This document shows positions 37,519 to 46,759 of a DNA stretch of 64,000 bases, piece by piece. The notes beneath the pieces are model-generated. The model did no database searches. It was given only the letters and a program-made list of their open reading frames with translations, and was not told the origin of the DNA. The position numbers were made by a program, and so were the translations under genes. This stretch comes from Marinomonas shanghaiensis (GTDB taxonomy: Bacteria; Pseudomonadota; Gammaproteobacteria; Pseudomonadales; Marinomonadaceae), in NCBI RefSeq assembly GCF_003259175.1, contig NZ_QGOK01000022.1, forward strand, positions 21,244-85,243. Direction: 5' to 3'. Position 1 is the first letter of the stretch; each line of letters begins with the position of its first letter.

Positions 37519-40235
37519 TGCCAACAGTAAATATGCAAACAGCGAACATTTTTTCGTTTCATGGTGGTATTCATCCACCCGAAAACAAAACCCAATCCTT
37601 GCAATTGCCTTTGGGGCGACCTAGCCTACCAAACGAGCTTATTTTACCGCTTGGACAACACATAGGTCAGAGCTCTCGCCCCTTGGTAAAAGTGGGCGAT
37701 AAGGTGCTAAAAGGGGAAACCATTGCAATTAATAATGGCTTTCTGAGCAGCTTTCTACACGCTCCTACCTCTGGCACTATTACGGCCATTGAAGAACGCC
37801 TAATTGCTCACCCTTCAGGCTTAAGCGATCTTTGTATTATTCTCACGCCAGACGGCAGCGATACTTGGACAAAACTTGAGCCTTTGAGTCATTGGCAAGA
37901 CATCAGCAAAACCGATGTGCTGGCCTATTTGTCTGAAATGGGCATTATCGGCATGGGTGGCGCAGGCTTTCCGACGCAAGTTAAACTTCAAGGCGCCTAC
38001 AAAAATCCTCTCACCCATTTCATTATCAATGCGGCAGAATGTGAGCCTTATATCACCGCCGATGATATGTTGATTCGTGAAAAGACGCTTGAATTGGTGT
38101 TAGGCATCGAGATACTGCAACACCTTGTACAGGCAGATCATGTTGTCATTGGCATTGAAGACAACAAACCTACCGCCATTGCAGCCTTAAGAACGGTACT
38201 AAACAAGCGTAAGAGTAAAATTCAAGTCGCTGTGGTACCAACCAAATACCCTTCTGGCGGTGAAAAACAGTTAATTCAGCTGCTCACTGGCAAAGAAGTT
38301 CCAAGCGGACAATACCCAGCGGACATTGGTATCTTATGTCAAAACGTCGGCACCTGTGTGGCGGTTCACGATGCGATTACGCTCGGCAAACCACTCATTT
38401 CTCGCTTTACCACTTTAACGGGTGATGCATTAAAGAACCCACAAAATGTCGAAGTATTACTGGGCACACCGGTCGCACATTTATTGGATTACGCTGAGTC
38501 TGAACCCAAAAAACTCAGTCGCTTAATTATGGGCGGCCCCATGATGGGTTACACCTTAGATTCCGCTGCTGTGCCGATTGTTAAAACCAGTAACTGCATA
38601 CTAGCCGCCAGCAAGAAAGAACTTCCGCCGCCCGCACCAGAACAAGCCTGTATCCGTTGCGGCATGTGCGAACAAGCCTGCCCTGCTAGCTTATTGCCTC
38701 AACAATTATTGTGGTTCAGCAAAAGCCAAGAGTTCGAAAAAGCCGAACACCATAATCTATTTGATTGCATCGAATGTGGTGCTTGCTCTTATGTGTGCCC
38801 AAGCAGCATTCCATTGGTACAGTATTACCGCCATACCAAGAGCAGCATCCGTGAAGCCCGCGAAGCGACAGTAAAATCTGACTTGGCTAAGCAACGTTTT
38901 GAAGCGCGCAAAGCCCGTCAGGATGCCGAAGCCGCTGAGAAAGAAGCCAAGCGCCTTGCTCGTCAAAAAGCGACGCCAAGCAAAACGACAGATGAGAAGA
39001 AAAGTGCACCGGCTAAAGCGGCTCCAACGGCCGCTGCTGCGCCTGCAACGACTGACGAATCTAAAAAGCTCAAAGTGGATATCGCCATTGGCAAATCCAA
39101 ATTGAAAAAGCTAGAAAAACAACTGCTTGAAGCACAAGAAAACGAACATGTCGAAGACATTAACAGTTTACAGCTTCAGGTAACGGATCAAGAAAAAGCC
39201 ATCGCTTTGCTTGAAGAACAGCTTGCTCAAATGCCCAGTGCTACGCCTGCCGCGCCAGCAGTAAATACGGCCAAAGCAAGTACTGCGCCAGTGAATGACG
39301 AACTGAAAAAAGCCAAAGTCGATGTCGCCTTAATTGGTGTGAAACTTAAGAAACTGCAAAAACAGCTTATTGAGACACCAGATGATCAAGAATTGAAAGA
39401 CAAGATCAATGCTTTTGAGACAGACCTGAAAGCCGCACAAGATACTGTTAGCAGGCTAAGCGCAACGACTGAATCTCATACCGCAGCGTCTGAGCCTAAA
39501 GCGGCGGCAAGCGATGAATTGAAAAAGCTCAAAATCGATGCCGCCATTGCCAAAGCGGCGGTAAAGAAAGTCGAAAAAGCCTTGAAAAAAGCGGAAGAAA
39601 TTAATGCGCCAGAAATCGAAGCGATTCGCCAGCAGCTAAAAGAAGCTCAACAACGCGCAGACGACCTGGAAAAAGCCTTAGCCAATCCGGAAGCCGCTTC
39701 TCAGAACGCGGAGGCACAGACTAAAAAAGCAGATGCGGCACCAAACAATGTCGATGCTGACGCAGCTAAGAAACGCAAAATTGACCTAGCTATCGCCAAA
39801 GCTGGCATTAAAAAAGCCGAGAAAAACATCCAGCTGCTACAGGAGCAAGGCAAAGACGAAGCAGAAATAAATGCGTCTGAATGGCCAAGCAAACTGAAAG
39901 AAGCGCAAGAAAAGCTCGCTGCTCTTGAAGCCGAGGAAAGCGCACCAGCGACTGCCGTTTCTGCGCCAGTAGAGAAAACGGCAGATACGGTTGCTCAAAG
40001 CGAAGTCAAAGCCGAGCCAGAAATGGATTTGGCGACGCAGATTAAGAAAGAAAAAATCGCTGTCGCTTTGGCTAAAGCGCAAATTAATAAGCTCAACAAG
40101 CGCTTAGAAAGCACTCCAGAGGACGCTGACAGCATTAACCAAGAAATTAACGCCACGCAACAAAGACTGCAACGCGCTGAAGCCTTGTTAGAAAAACTTA
40201 TTCATTCGCAAACCAACATGCAAGAGAATCGTTAA
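37518..40235 (+). CDS. rnfC: Rnf/Rsx complex subunit C with long C-terminal repeat tail
   Basis: 905 residues. Residues 1-450 are the conserved part: GGAGFPTQVKLQGAY and NAAECEPYITADD (NADH/FMN binding region), and two 4Fe-4S motifs (CIRCGMCEQACP and CIECGACSYVCP). From about residue 465 comes a Lys/Ala/Glu-rich tail with five imperfect repeats of 55-70 residues, each opening with a variant of KKLKIDAAIAKAAVKKVEK, predicted coiled coil. Such tails are known in gammaproteobacterial RnfC and vary in length. The start at 37518 overlaps the rnfB stop; the frame open from 37434 is an artefact. Confidence 0.95.
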   Translation: MPTVNMQTANIFSFHGGIHPPENKTQSLQLPLGRPSLPNELILPLGQHIGQSSRPLVKVGDKVLKGETIAINNGFLSSFLHAPTSGTITAIEERLIAHPSGLSDLCIILTPDGSDTWTKLEPLSHWQDISKTDVLAYLSEMGIIGMGGAGFPTQVKLQGAYKNPLTHFIINAAECEPYITADDMLIREKTLELVLGIEILQHLVQADHVVIGIEDNKPTAIAALRTVLNKRKSKIQVAVVPTKYPSGGEKQLIQLLTGKEVPSGQYPADIGILCQNVGTCVAVHDAITLGKPLISRFTTLTGDALKNPQNVEVLLGTPVAHLLDYAESEPKKLSRLIMGGPMMGYTLDSAAVPIVKTSNCILAASKKELPPPAPEQACIRCGMCEQACPASLLPQQLLWFSKSQEFEKAEHHNLFDCIECGACSYVCPSSIPLVQYYRHTKSSIREAREATVKSDLAKQRFEARKARQDAEAAEKEAKRLARQKATPSKTTDEKKSAPAKAAPTAAAAPATTDESKKLKVDIAIGKSKLKKLEKQLLEAQENEHVEDINSLQLQVTDQEKAIALLEEQLAQMPSATPAAPAVNTAKASTAPVNDELKKAKVDVALIGVKLKKLQKQLIETPDDQELKDKINAFETDLKAAQDTVSRLSATTESHTAASEPKAAASDELKKLKIDAAIAKAAVKKVEKALKKAEEINAPEIEAIRQQLKEAQQRADDLEKALANPEAASQNAEAQTKKADAAPNNVDADAAKKRKIDLAIAKAGIKKAEKNIQLLQEQGKDEAEINASEWPSKLKEAQEKLAALEAEESAPATAVSAPVEKTADTVAQSEVKAEPEMDLATQIKKEKIAVALAKAQINKLNKRLESTPEDADSINQEINATQQRLQRAEALLEKLIHSQTNMQENR

Positions 40236-41294
40236 ATGGCATTATTGAGGATCACCTCCCCCCACACACAACGTGCAGGACGTCGCACCTCTTGGGTGAT
40301 GCAGATGGTCATTTTAGCGACCATTCCAGGCATCGTGGTACAAACCTGGTTATTTGGCTGGGGCACCTTCATTAACCTAATGATCGCCTGCATCACAGCA
40401 TTATTAAGCGAAGCGGCCATTTTGGCGATTCGTCGACGCCCAGTTGGATTCTTCTTGAAAGATTACAGTGCGCTATTAACCGCTGTACTGCTAGGGGTTG
40501 CCCTTCCCCCCGTTGTACCTTGGTGGGTAACGGTAACCGCCGTGGCTTTTGCGATTATCTTTGCCAAACAGCTTTATGGTGGACTAGGGAACAATCCGTT
40601 CAACCCAGCTATGGTGGGTTACGCCATTGTGTTGGTGTCTTTTCCTGTGCCGATGAGCCAATGGCTTGGCGTTCACAGTATGGTATCTGCTGGTGAGACC
40701 TTATCTTTCATGCAGAGTTTGCAGGCTATTTTCCACCAGCTTCCAGTAATCGACAGCTACACTATGGCAACCCCATTGGATGGCTTCAAACACAAAGACC
40801 TATTAGATTCACAAGCCGCCTTTAGCAGCATTGCCGCGCTACAAGGCCCAAGCCTAAACAGCTGGCTTTGGGTGAACTTGGCTTACCTTGTTGGTGGTCT
40901 TGCCCTAATTTGGTTACGCATTATTACTTGGCACACGCCTGTGGCACTCTTGGGTGCTTTGCTAATCATGTCTGGCGCCTTTCATTTATTTGATCCAAGT
41001 AACACAGCAACGCCGTTTTTCCACCTCACCACGGGCGCAGCCATGTTTGGTGCCTTCTTTATTGCTACCGATCCGGTGTCTTCTTGTACCAGTAATCGCG
41101 GCAAACTGATTTATGGTGCGGGCATTGGTATCTTAATTTATATCATTCGCTCTTGGGGTGGTTACCCTGATGGCGTAGCGTTCGGCGTCCTACTCATGAA
41201 CTTCGCAGCACCCTTGATAGATTACTACACACAACCCAGAACCTACGGTCACAAAAAAGCCAAAACTGGCTTAAAAGTTGGGGAGGATAACTAA
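40236..41294 (+). CDS. rnfD: Rnf/Rsx complex subunit D
   Basis: 352-residue polytopic membrane subunit, homologous to NqrB. It has YGGLGNNPFNPAMVGYAIVL, and the covalent FMN site in FFHLTTGAAMFGAFFIATDP (Thr of the TTGA motif). The ATG follows the rnfC stop directly (TAAATG), indicating coupling. Length and order are as in other gammaproteobacterial rnf operons. Confidence 0.96.
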   Translation: MALLRITSPHTQRAGRRTSWVMQMVILATIPGIVVQTWLFGWGTFINLMIACITALLSEAAILAIRRRPVGFFLKDYSALLTAVLLGVALPPVVPWWVTVTAVAFAIIFAKQLYGGLGNNPFNPAMVGYAIVLVSFPVPMSQWLGVHSMVSAGETLSFMQSLQAIFHQLPVIDSYTMATPLDGFKHKDLLDSQAAFSSIAALQGPSLNSWLWVNLAYLVGGLALIWLRIITWHTPVALLGALLIMSGAFHLFDPSNTATPFFHLTTGAAMFGAFFIATDPVSSCTSNRGKLIYGAGIGILIYIIRSWGGYPDGVAFGVLLMNFAAPLIDYYTQPRTYGHKKAKTGLKVGEDN

Positions 41295-41911
41295 TGGAAT
41301 TGTTCGCCTCTGTTCGTCGCAACAGTCTCGGGTTGGCTATATTTGCTGTGTTAACAGCGGGTTTGATTGCCATCACGCACCAGCTCACCGACCACACCAT
41401 CAAAAGTAATATCTTGGAAGCGCAAATCTCGGCTTTTAACGAAATATTGCCAGCGAATCTATACGATAACGACTTAACTAAAGACACCGCCACTCTGCCC
41501 GCTGACCCATTACTTGGTAGCGAAGAAGGCATTAAAATTCACATCGCTCGTAAAGATGGCGAAGTCACTGCCATTATTTTCGAAACCATCGCACCGCGTG
41601 GCTATAACGGTAATTTAGACATGCTGGTCGCCATTGATAAAAATGGTGTTGTCACTGGCAGCCGAGTCATTAGTCATAAAGAAACACCGGGCTTGGGCGA
41701 TAAGGTAGAGCTTAAAAAATCCAAATGGATCTTAAGCTTTGCCAACAAATCATTAGACAATCCGGACATCAATGGCTGGGGTGTTAAAAAAGACGGTGGC
41801 GATTTTGATCAATTCACAGGGGCCACTATTACGCCTCGTGCTGTCGTTCGTGCCGTAAAAAACACTCTAATTTATTTTGAACAACACAAAGATACGCTGT
41901 TAGCGTATTAG
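41294..41911 (+). CDS. rnfG: Rnf/Rsx complex subunit G
   Basis: 205 residues with one N-terminal membrane helix (LGLAIFAVLTAGLIAITHQL) and a periplasmic FMN-binding domain. The flavinylation motif is in FDQFTGATITPRAVV, where the Thr of TGAT receives FMN from ApbE-type transferase, not encoded here. The start overlaps the rnfD stop (TAATG). Confidence 0.96.
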   Translation: MELFASVRRNSLGLAIFAVLTAGLIAITHQLTDHTIKSNILEAQISAFNEILPANLYDNDLTKDTATLPADPLLGSEEGIKIHIARKDGEVTAIIFETIAPRGYNGNLDMLVAIDKNGVVTGSRVISHKETPGLGDKVELKKSKWILSFANKSLDNPDINGWGVKKDGGDFDQFTGATITPRAVVRAVKNTLIYFEQHKDTLLAY

Positions 41912-41920
41912 GATAGCCCA

Positions 41921-42688
41921 ATGAAAATGAGCGCAGAAACAGCTGCAACTGACGCTACTCAAGAAGAGAGCAAGCCAGGCGCCAATTACGCAGAAATCAT
42001 TTATAACGGCATTTGGAAAAACAACCCAGCCCTTGTTCAGTTGCTCGGCTTGTGTCCTATGCTGGCGGTCACCAGCACCGTGGTTAATGCCTTAGGACTT
42101 GGTTTAGCGACCATGGTCGTGTTGATGGGCTCCAACATTGCCGTTTCCATCATTCGTAACTACGTGGCCGATGCCGTTCGTCTGCCAGCGTTTGTGATGA
42201 TTATCGCCTCGTTTACCACCTGTATCGAATTGATCATGCAGGCTTATACCTACGAGCTTTATCAAATTCTGGGGATTTTTATCCCATTGATCGTCACCAA
42301 CTGCGCCATCCTTGGCCGAGCAGATGCCTTCGCCAGCCGTAACCCTGTTCTGCCATCGGCTATAGATGGCTTTATGATGGGTTTAGGTTTCATGTTTATC
42401 CTTGTTACCCTTGGCGCCATGCGTGAGCTAATTGGTCAAGGCACCCTGTTTTCTGATATGCAGCTATTGTTTGGTGATATCGCTCTAGGGTGGAAATGGG
42501 TTGTCTTCGAAAACTACCCCAATGTCCTCTTTGCCGTCTTACCACCGGGCGCCTTCATTGGCTTAGGCTTATTAATAGCAGGTAAAAACTACTTAGATGA
42601 GCGCGAGAAAAAACGTATCGCCACACAGAAAGCCAAAGACGGCCCAAGTGCGTCAAAACGGGTTCGTGTTACTGGGCAAGTTAGTTAA
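41921..42688 (+). CDS. rnfE: Rnf/Rsx complex subunit E
   Basis: 255-residue membrane subunit, homologous to Rnf[21 protein letters not shown], then [18 protein letters not shown] with the conserved TNCA. It has a hydrophilic N-terminal extension of about 25 residues ([20 protein letters not shown]), longer than in E. coli RsxE, and a basic C-terminal tail. AGGAT precedes the ATG. Last rnf gene; no rnfH follows. Confidence 0.95.
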   Translation: MKMSAETAATDATQEESKPGANYAEIIYNGIWKNNPALVQLLGLCPMLAVTSTVVNALGLGLATMVVLMGSNIAVSIIRNYVADAVRLPAFVMIIASFTTCIELIMQAYTYELYQILGIFIPLIVTNCAILGRADAFASRNPVLPSAIDGFMMGLGFMFILVTLGAMRELIGQGTLFSDMQLLFGDIALGWKWVVFENYPNVLFAVLPPGAFIGLGLLIAGKNYLDEREKKRIATQKAKDGPSASKRVRVTGQVS

Positions 42689-42710
42689 CCTATTTAAAAC
42701 CCCACACTAA

Positions 42711-42745
42711 CCCTCCCCTTGGAAGAGATAAGGGGAGGGAATTTT
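42711..42745 (+). terminator. terminator of the rnf operon
   Basis: CCCTCCCCTT (42711-42720) pairs perfectly with AAGGGGAGGG (42730-42739), followed by AATTTT. It sits just before the nth start, so nth may use readthrough or a separate promoter. Confidence 0.75.
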
Positions 42746-42768
42746 AAGCGTCATAAAGGCAGTCAAAC

Positions 42769-43404
42769 GTGAACAAAGACAAACGCTACGAGATTTTTTC
42801 TCGCTTACGAGCTGAAAACCCAAATCCCGTAACCGAGCTAGAATACAGCTCGCCTTTTGAGCTTTTAATTGCGGTGCTGTTTTCTGCCCAAGCCACGGAC
42901 GTGAGTGTCAATAAAGCCACACGCAAGCTTTTTCCTGTCGCCAATACGCCAGAAACCATGCTGGCGCTTGGTGTAGATGGCTTAAAAAGCTACATCAAAA
43001 CCATTGGCTTGTTTAACGCCAAGGCCGAAAATGCCATTAAAACTTGCCAAATTTTGGTCGACAAGCACAACAGCGTTGTTCCTGAAACGCGTGAAGAACT
43101 GGAAGCCCTTCCAGGTGTTGGCCGCAAAACAGCCAATGTGGTACTCAACACAGCTTTTCGCCAAGTGGCCATGGCAGTGGATACGCACATTTTCCGTTTC
43201 AGCAACCGTACCAAAGTCGCACCAGGCAAAAACGTCTTAGAAGTGGAAATGAAACTGCTTAAATTCGTGCCAAAAGAGTTTCTTTTGGATGCTCATCACT
43301 GGATGATCCTTCACGGCCGCTACATCTGCGTGGCTCGCAAGCCTAAATGCGATGCCTGTGTGATTGAAGACCTTTGTGAATTTAAGGACAAGACCTCAAC
43401 CTGA
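42769..43404 (+). CDS. nth: endonuclease III (DNA glycosylase/AP lyase)
   Basis: A 211-residue base-excision repair enzyme for oxidised pyrimidines. The helix-hairpin-helix LPGVGRKTANVVL contains the catalytic Lys, VDTHIFRFSNR the catalytic Asp, and the 4Fe-4S site C-x6-C-x2-C-x5-C is intact (CVARKPKCDACVIEDLC). It starts at GTG (42769), where AAAGG is the ribosome-binding site; no ATG is nearby. Following rnfE is the usual position in gammaproteobacteria. Confidence 0.97.
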   Translation: MNKDKRYEIFSRLRAENPNPVTELEYSSPFELLIAVLFSAQATDVSVNKATRKLFPVANTPETMLALGVDGLKSYIKTIGLFNAKAENAIKTCQILVDKHNSVVPETREELEALPGVGRKTANVVLNTAFRQVAMAVDTHIFRFSNRTKVAPGKNVLEVEMKLLKFVPKEFLLDAHHWMILHGRYICVARKPKCDACVIEDLCEFKDKTST

Positions 43405-43530
43405 TCTTTTAATCAATGCTCTTTAGTTAACTAAAGACTAATCTAAATTTAAATAACATCGCATTTATTAAACCTTTCTAGCTCGGCATGCTTACGCTAT
43501 TGAGATGTCACTTTTTAGAGGGAAAATGCC

Positions 43531-44856
43531 ATGAGTCACCGTTTAACCCAAGCCCAGCTTGATGCCCATTGGATGGCCTACACAGGCAATCGTCAGTTTA
43601 AAAAAGATCCTCGCATCATCACCTCGGCCGCAGGAAAATATTACACCGATTCTGATGGTAGGAAGATTTTCGACGGCCTATCAGGCCTTTGGACATGCGG
43701 TTTGGGTCATAGCGTTCCCGCTATTAATGAGGCCGTTGCAGAACAGGTCAAAACCCTCGACTACTCTCCTGCTTTTCAATTCGGTCACGAGAAGTCTTTC
43801 TTGTTAGCAGAGCAAATTACTGAATTTATGCCTGCAGGATTAAACCGTATTTTCTTTACTGGCTCCGGTTCAGAATCGGTCGATACCGCATTAAAAGTTG
43901 CCCGTGCATATTGGCGTAAAAAAGGCATGGGAACAAAAACCAAATTTATCGGTCGTGCTAAGGGTTATCATGGCGCCGGTATTTCAGGCTTCAGCGTTGG
44001 CGGCATTCCAGCAAACCGCACACTTTATGGGCAAGGTTTAGAATCCTACCATTTACCTCATACACAAGTGCCCGGTAGCGAATTCTCCAAAGGCATGGCA
44101 GAACAAGGCAAAGAGCGTGCAGAAGACCTACTTAACCTTATCATGATGCACGATGCTTCGAACATTGCGGCCGTCATTGTTGAACCCATGTCAGGCTCCG
44201 CTGGCGTTATCGTGCCACCACAAGGGTATTTGCAGCGTTTGCGCGAGATCTGTGATCAGCACAATATCTTGCTCATCTTTGATGAAGTCATCACCGCGTT
44301 TGGGCGTATGGGTGCGAAAACCGGCGCAGAAGCCTTTGGGGTAACGCCTGACGTGATTACCATGGCAAAACAAGTCACCAATGGGGTGATCCCAATGGGC
44401 GCTGTGGCCTTTAAACAAGAAATCTACGACACCTTCATGGACAATGGCGGTCCGGATTACATGCTAGAGATTCCTCATGGCTACACCTACTCCGCCCACC
44501 CTATTGCCTGCGCTGCGGGATTGGCTTCTCTCGCTGAGATAAAAAAACAAGGTTTGATTGAGCGCGTTAACAGCATGAGTTCCGTGTGGGAAAGCAGTGT
44601 CCACCAACTAAAAAGTGCCAGCGCCATTGTGACAGACATTCGCAATTATGGTTTTGCCGCCGGCATCACTATAGCACCCATCAATGGTGAGCCAGCCAAA
44701 CGTCCATTCCAAATCGCTATGGCAATGTGGGAAAAGGGGTATTATGTTCGCTATGGTGCAGACACCGTTCAATTAGCGCCACCCTTCACGACAGAGCAAT
44801 CTGAAATAGACAGCTTGATCAACGCATTGGGTGAAACACTACAAAAACAAAGCTAA
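43531..44856 (+). CDS. omega-amino acid--pyruvate type aminotransferase
   Basis: A 441-residue class III PLP transaminase: FFTGSGSESVDTALKVARAY (phosphate binding), the Trp of GLWTCGLGHS, LLIFDEVITAFGRMG with the Asp that contacts the PLP nitrogen, and the Schiff-base Lys in ITMAKQVTNGVIPMGAV. The pattern with GLSGLWTCGLGH and HGYTYSAHPIACAAG is that of beta-alanine/omega-amino acid:pyruvate transaminases. The partner dehydrogenase (malonate semialdehyde) is not adjacent, so the natural amine is uncertain. GAGGGAAAATGCC precedes the ATG. Confidence 0.9.
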   Translation: MSHRLTQAQLDAHWMAYTGNRQFKKDPRIITSAAGKYYTDSDGRKIFDGLSGLWTCGLGHSVPAINEAVAEQVKTLDYSPAFQFGHEKSFLLAEQITEFMPAGLNRIFFTGSGSESVDTALKVARAYWRKKGMGTKTKFIGRAKGYHGAGISGFSVGGIPANRTLYGQGLESYHLPHTQVPGSEFSKGMAEQGKERAEDLLNLIMMHDASNIAAVIVEPMSGSAGVIVPPQGYLQRLREICDQHNILLIFDEVITAFGRMGAKTGAEAFGVTPDVITMAKQVTNGVIPMGAVAFKQEIYDTFMDNGGPDYMLEIPHGYTYSAHPIACAAGLASLAEIKKQGLIERVNSMSSVWESSVHQLKSASAIVTDIRNYGFAAGITIAPINGEPAKRPFQIAMAMWEKGYYVRYGADTVQLAPPFTTEQSEIDSLINALGETLQKQS

Positions 44857-44880
44857 ATAAGACTCAAATATTCCCAATAA

Positions 44881-44917
44881 TCAAGATGTTGCTCATAGAC
44901 ATGGCGCAACATCTTGA
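44881..44917 (+). terminator. inverted repeat after the aminotransferase gene
   Basis: TCAAGATGTTGC (44881-44892) pairs with GCAACATCTTGA (44906-44917). No strong T run follows, so termination is likely but not certain. Confidence 0.65.
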
Positions 44918-45025
44918 TCCATATCAATTTTATCTAGCTATCACATCTCTGCAATCTTGCACTATAATGGCACTCCCAAAAGCGTCATTTTTGGCCTGAA
45001 TCCTCATTTTACAAAAGGTAAAGTA

Positions 45026-45352
45026 ATGTCTATTTCACATTCGCCTTATGTTCGTTGTTTTTGGACAGGGACACTGTTTTTAACAAACGGTAAAACCATG
45101 CCGATCCATTGCACACACATATCAACTCAAATGATAGAAGTGGAAGCGCCAGAAGGTTTACAAGGGTCAAAAATGGTAAAGCTAGAGCTAAAAGCGATTC
45201 ATGAGGGAAAAACAGCCACAATCAAGATATTGTGTGATCCGCAATTAGATGTGTTTAACGAACATAACAAACATTACATAAAGCTTAGCTATCATACTAT
45301 TTCAAGCAAAGACGTGGCTTTCATCAAAGAATTTGCCGACGCTCATTCCTAG
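45026..45352 (+). CDS. small PilZ-like protein
   Basis: 108 residues, a predicted beta-rich fold: YVRCFWTGTLFLTNGK, IHCTHISTQMIEVEAPEGL, VKLELKA, and a C-terminal HYIKLSYHTISSKDVAFIKE. The end resembles the last strand and helix of PilZ domains, but the RxxxR and (D/N)xSxxG c-di-GMP motifs are absent, so c-di-GMP binding is doubtful. The ATG at 45026 has AAAAGG ahead of it; the upstream frame from 44957 is not supported. Single gene. Confidence 0.65.
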   Translation: MSISHSPYVRCFWTGTLFLTNGKTMPIHCTHISTQMIEVEAPEGLQGSKMVKLELKAIHEGKTATIKILCDPQLDVFNEHNKHYIKLSYHTISSKDVAFIKEFADAHS

Positions 45353-45358
45353 TTCACT

Positions 45359-45387
45359 CCTCGCTTATCTCATACTAACAAGCGAGG
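45359..45387. terminator. hairpin between convergent genes
   Basis: CCTCGCTT (45359-45366) pairs with AAGCGAGG (45380-45387), between the ends of the PilZ-like gene and the RRM gene. It lacks a good T run. Confidence 0.55.
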
Positions 45388-45420
45388 AAATCGGCAGACC
45401 TAATGTGTGTTTATATGAAT

Positions 45421-45693
45421 TTATTCAGCATCGTCTGCCGATTTTTTAGGTGCTGCTTCTTCCGCTTTCTTAACGCGAATTTTAGAACCATCCACGTCCA
45501 TGCCGTTTAGGGTTTTAATAGCGACTTTTGCTTCACCAACTTTTGGCATTTCAACAAAGGCAAAGCCTTTCGATTCACCTGTCTCTTTGTCCATCACAAT
45601 AGTACAAGACTGCAACGTACCGTGAACGGCAAACAAGCTTCTCAATTCTTCTTCAGTGGTATTGCGGGCAAGGTTTCTGACTAATAGTTTCAT
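45421..45693 (-). CDS. single-RRM RNA-binding protein
   Basis: 90 residues forming one RNA recognition motif: RNP2 is LLVRNLA at the N-terminus, RNP1 is KGFAFVEM around residue 43, and the tail is charged (KKAEEAAPKKSADDAE). Such short RRM proteins occur in marine gammaproteobacteria and cyanobacteria, and some are cold-induced. I start at the ATG at 45693; the frame extends to 45810 but would overlap the nucleoside hydrolase gene. A terminator-type hairpin lies 20 bases before the start. Confidence 0.9.
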   Translation of the reverse strand: MKLLVRNLARNTTEEELRSLFAVHGTLQSCTIVMDKETGESKGFAFVEMPKVGEAKVAIKTLNGMDVDGSKIRVKKAEEAAPKKSADDAE

Positions 45694-45711
45694 AGTTTTC
45701 TCTTCATAAAT

Positions 45712-45743
45712 AAAAAAGGCATGGACGATACTGCCATGCCTTT
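45712..45743 (-). terminator. terminator of the nucleoside hydrolase gene / possible RRM-gene attenuator
   Basis: GGCATGG and CCATGCC (within 45715-45743, extended by AAA/TTT) form the stem. On the minus strand it runs into TTTTTT and lies only about 20 bases before the RRM start codon. Confidence 0.82.
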
Positions 45744-45769
45744 GAGTTAGATTGCGCCATTCTAACGGT

Positions 45770-46711
45770 TTAAGACAAGGTTGTCTCAAACAGTTTGAGC
45801 AATTTCTCACTATCCACTTCCATACAGACTTGTGTCATTGGCACATCGTTCCAATGTGGCTCTGGGAAAGTCATACCTTGTGGCGCAAAAATCGTTTGAC
45901 CGATACCAATGCCCTCACAAGCAACACGCACCGCTCCCAACTCGACACCAAAAATACTCGGATCCATCACATAAGCAATAGTAGAAGCATCATGGAAGTA
46001 GCAACCATTCATATCGAAACGGCTGCTGTAAAAATTAATGTAGTGCTGAGCGCAATCGTACAAGAATCCGCCTTCCGTTGGGTTGGCCTTTTTAATGCGT
46101 TCTAGCACGGTGTTGTCCAATAGCACTTGATGCGTTACGTCTAAACCAATCATGGTCACTTGCCATGCAGCGGTAAAGACTTTGTCTGCCGCATGCGGGT
46201 CGTTCATGATGTTGGCTTCTGCAACTGGCGACACGTTACCGTATTCAATCGCTGTGCCACCCATCAAAACCACTTCATCGACTAAATTAGCCACTTCAGG
46301 ATCAAGCTCAAGGGCTTTCGCTAAGTTACCCAATGGACCAAGTGCGATAATCGTCACTTCACCTGGGTATTGGCGAACAGTATCCACAATAAACTGCGCA
46401 GCGCTTTTTTCGATTGCCTTGCCTTGTGGCGCTGGCCAATCAATATTACCAAAGCCATCTTTACCATGAACAAAGTCAGGATGTGGACGCGGCGCAATCT
46501 TACTGGGCACAGCAACGCCTTTTGCAACGGGCACATTGACCTTAGCAATCTCGGTTAATGTAATGGCATTTTGTGTTGCCAACTCCACAGACACGTTACC
46601 AAACGTGGTTGTTAAACCCAATACATCAAGCTGTGGTGCTTGAAAAGCGAAGAAGATCGCCATTGCATCGTCTATGCCCGGATCCGTATCTATAATAATT
46701 TTTCGAGCCAT
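45770..46711 (-). CDS. nucleoside hydrolase (ribonucleoside N-ribohydrolase)
   Basis: 313 residues, IUNH family. The calcium-binding N-terminus IIIDTDPGIDDAMAIFFA is complete, with VDEVVLMGGTAIEYGNVSPV and EANIMNDPHAADKVF, and the His-containing CYFHDASTIAYVMDP (active-site His region). It splits nucleosides into base and ribose. It is 48 bases downstream of the ribokinase gene, an obvious partner that phosphorylates the released ribose. Base preference (purine or pyrimidine) is not clear. AAGAGGACG precedes the ATG. Confidence 0.93.
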   Translation of the reverse strand: MARKIIIDTDPGIDDAMAIFFAFQAPQLDVLGLTTTFGNVSVELATQNAITLTEIAKVNVPVAKGVAVPSKIAPRPHPDFVHGKDGFGNIDWPAPQGKAIEKSAAQFIVDTVRQYPGEVTIIALGPLGNLAKALELDPEVANLVDEVVLMGGTAIEYGNVSPVAEANIMNDPHAADKVFTAAWQVTMIGLDVTHQVLLDNTVLERIKKANPTEGGFLYDCAQHYINFYSSRFDMNGCYFHDASTIAYVMDPSIFGVELGAVRVACEGIGIGQTIFAPQGMTFPEPHWNDVPMTQVCMEVDSEKLLKLFETTLS

Positions 46712-46759
46712 GTTTCACGTCCTCTTTAAACTATAGTTTTTTTGGCTAACTGTTTTTCG

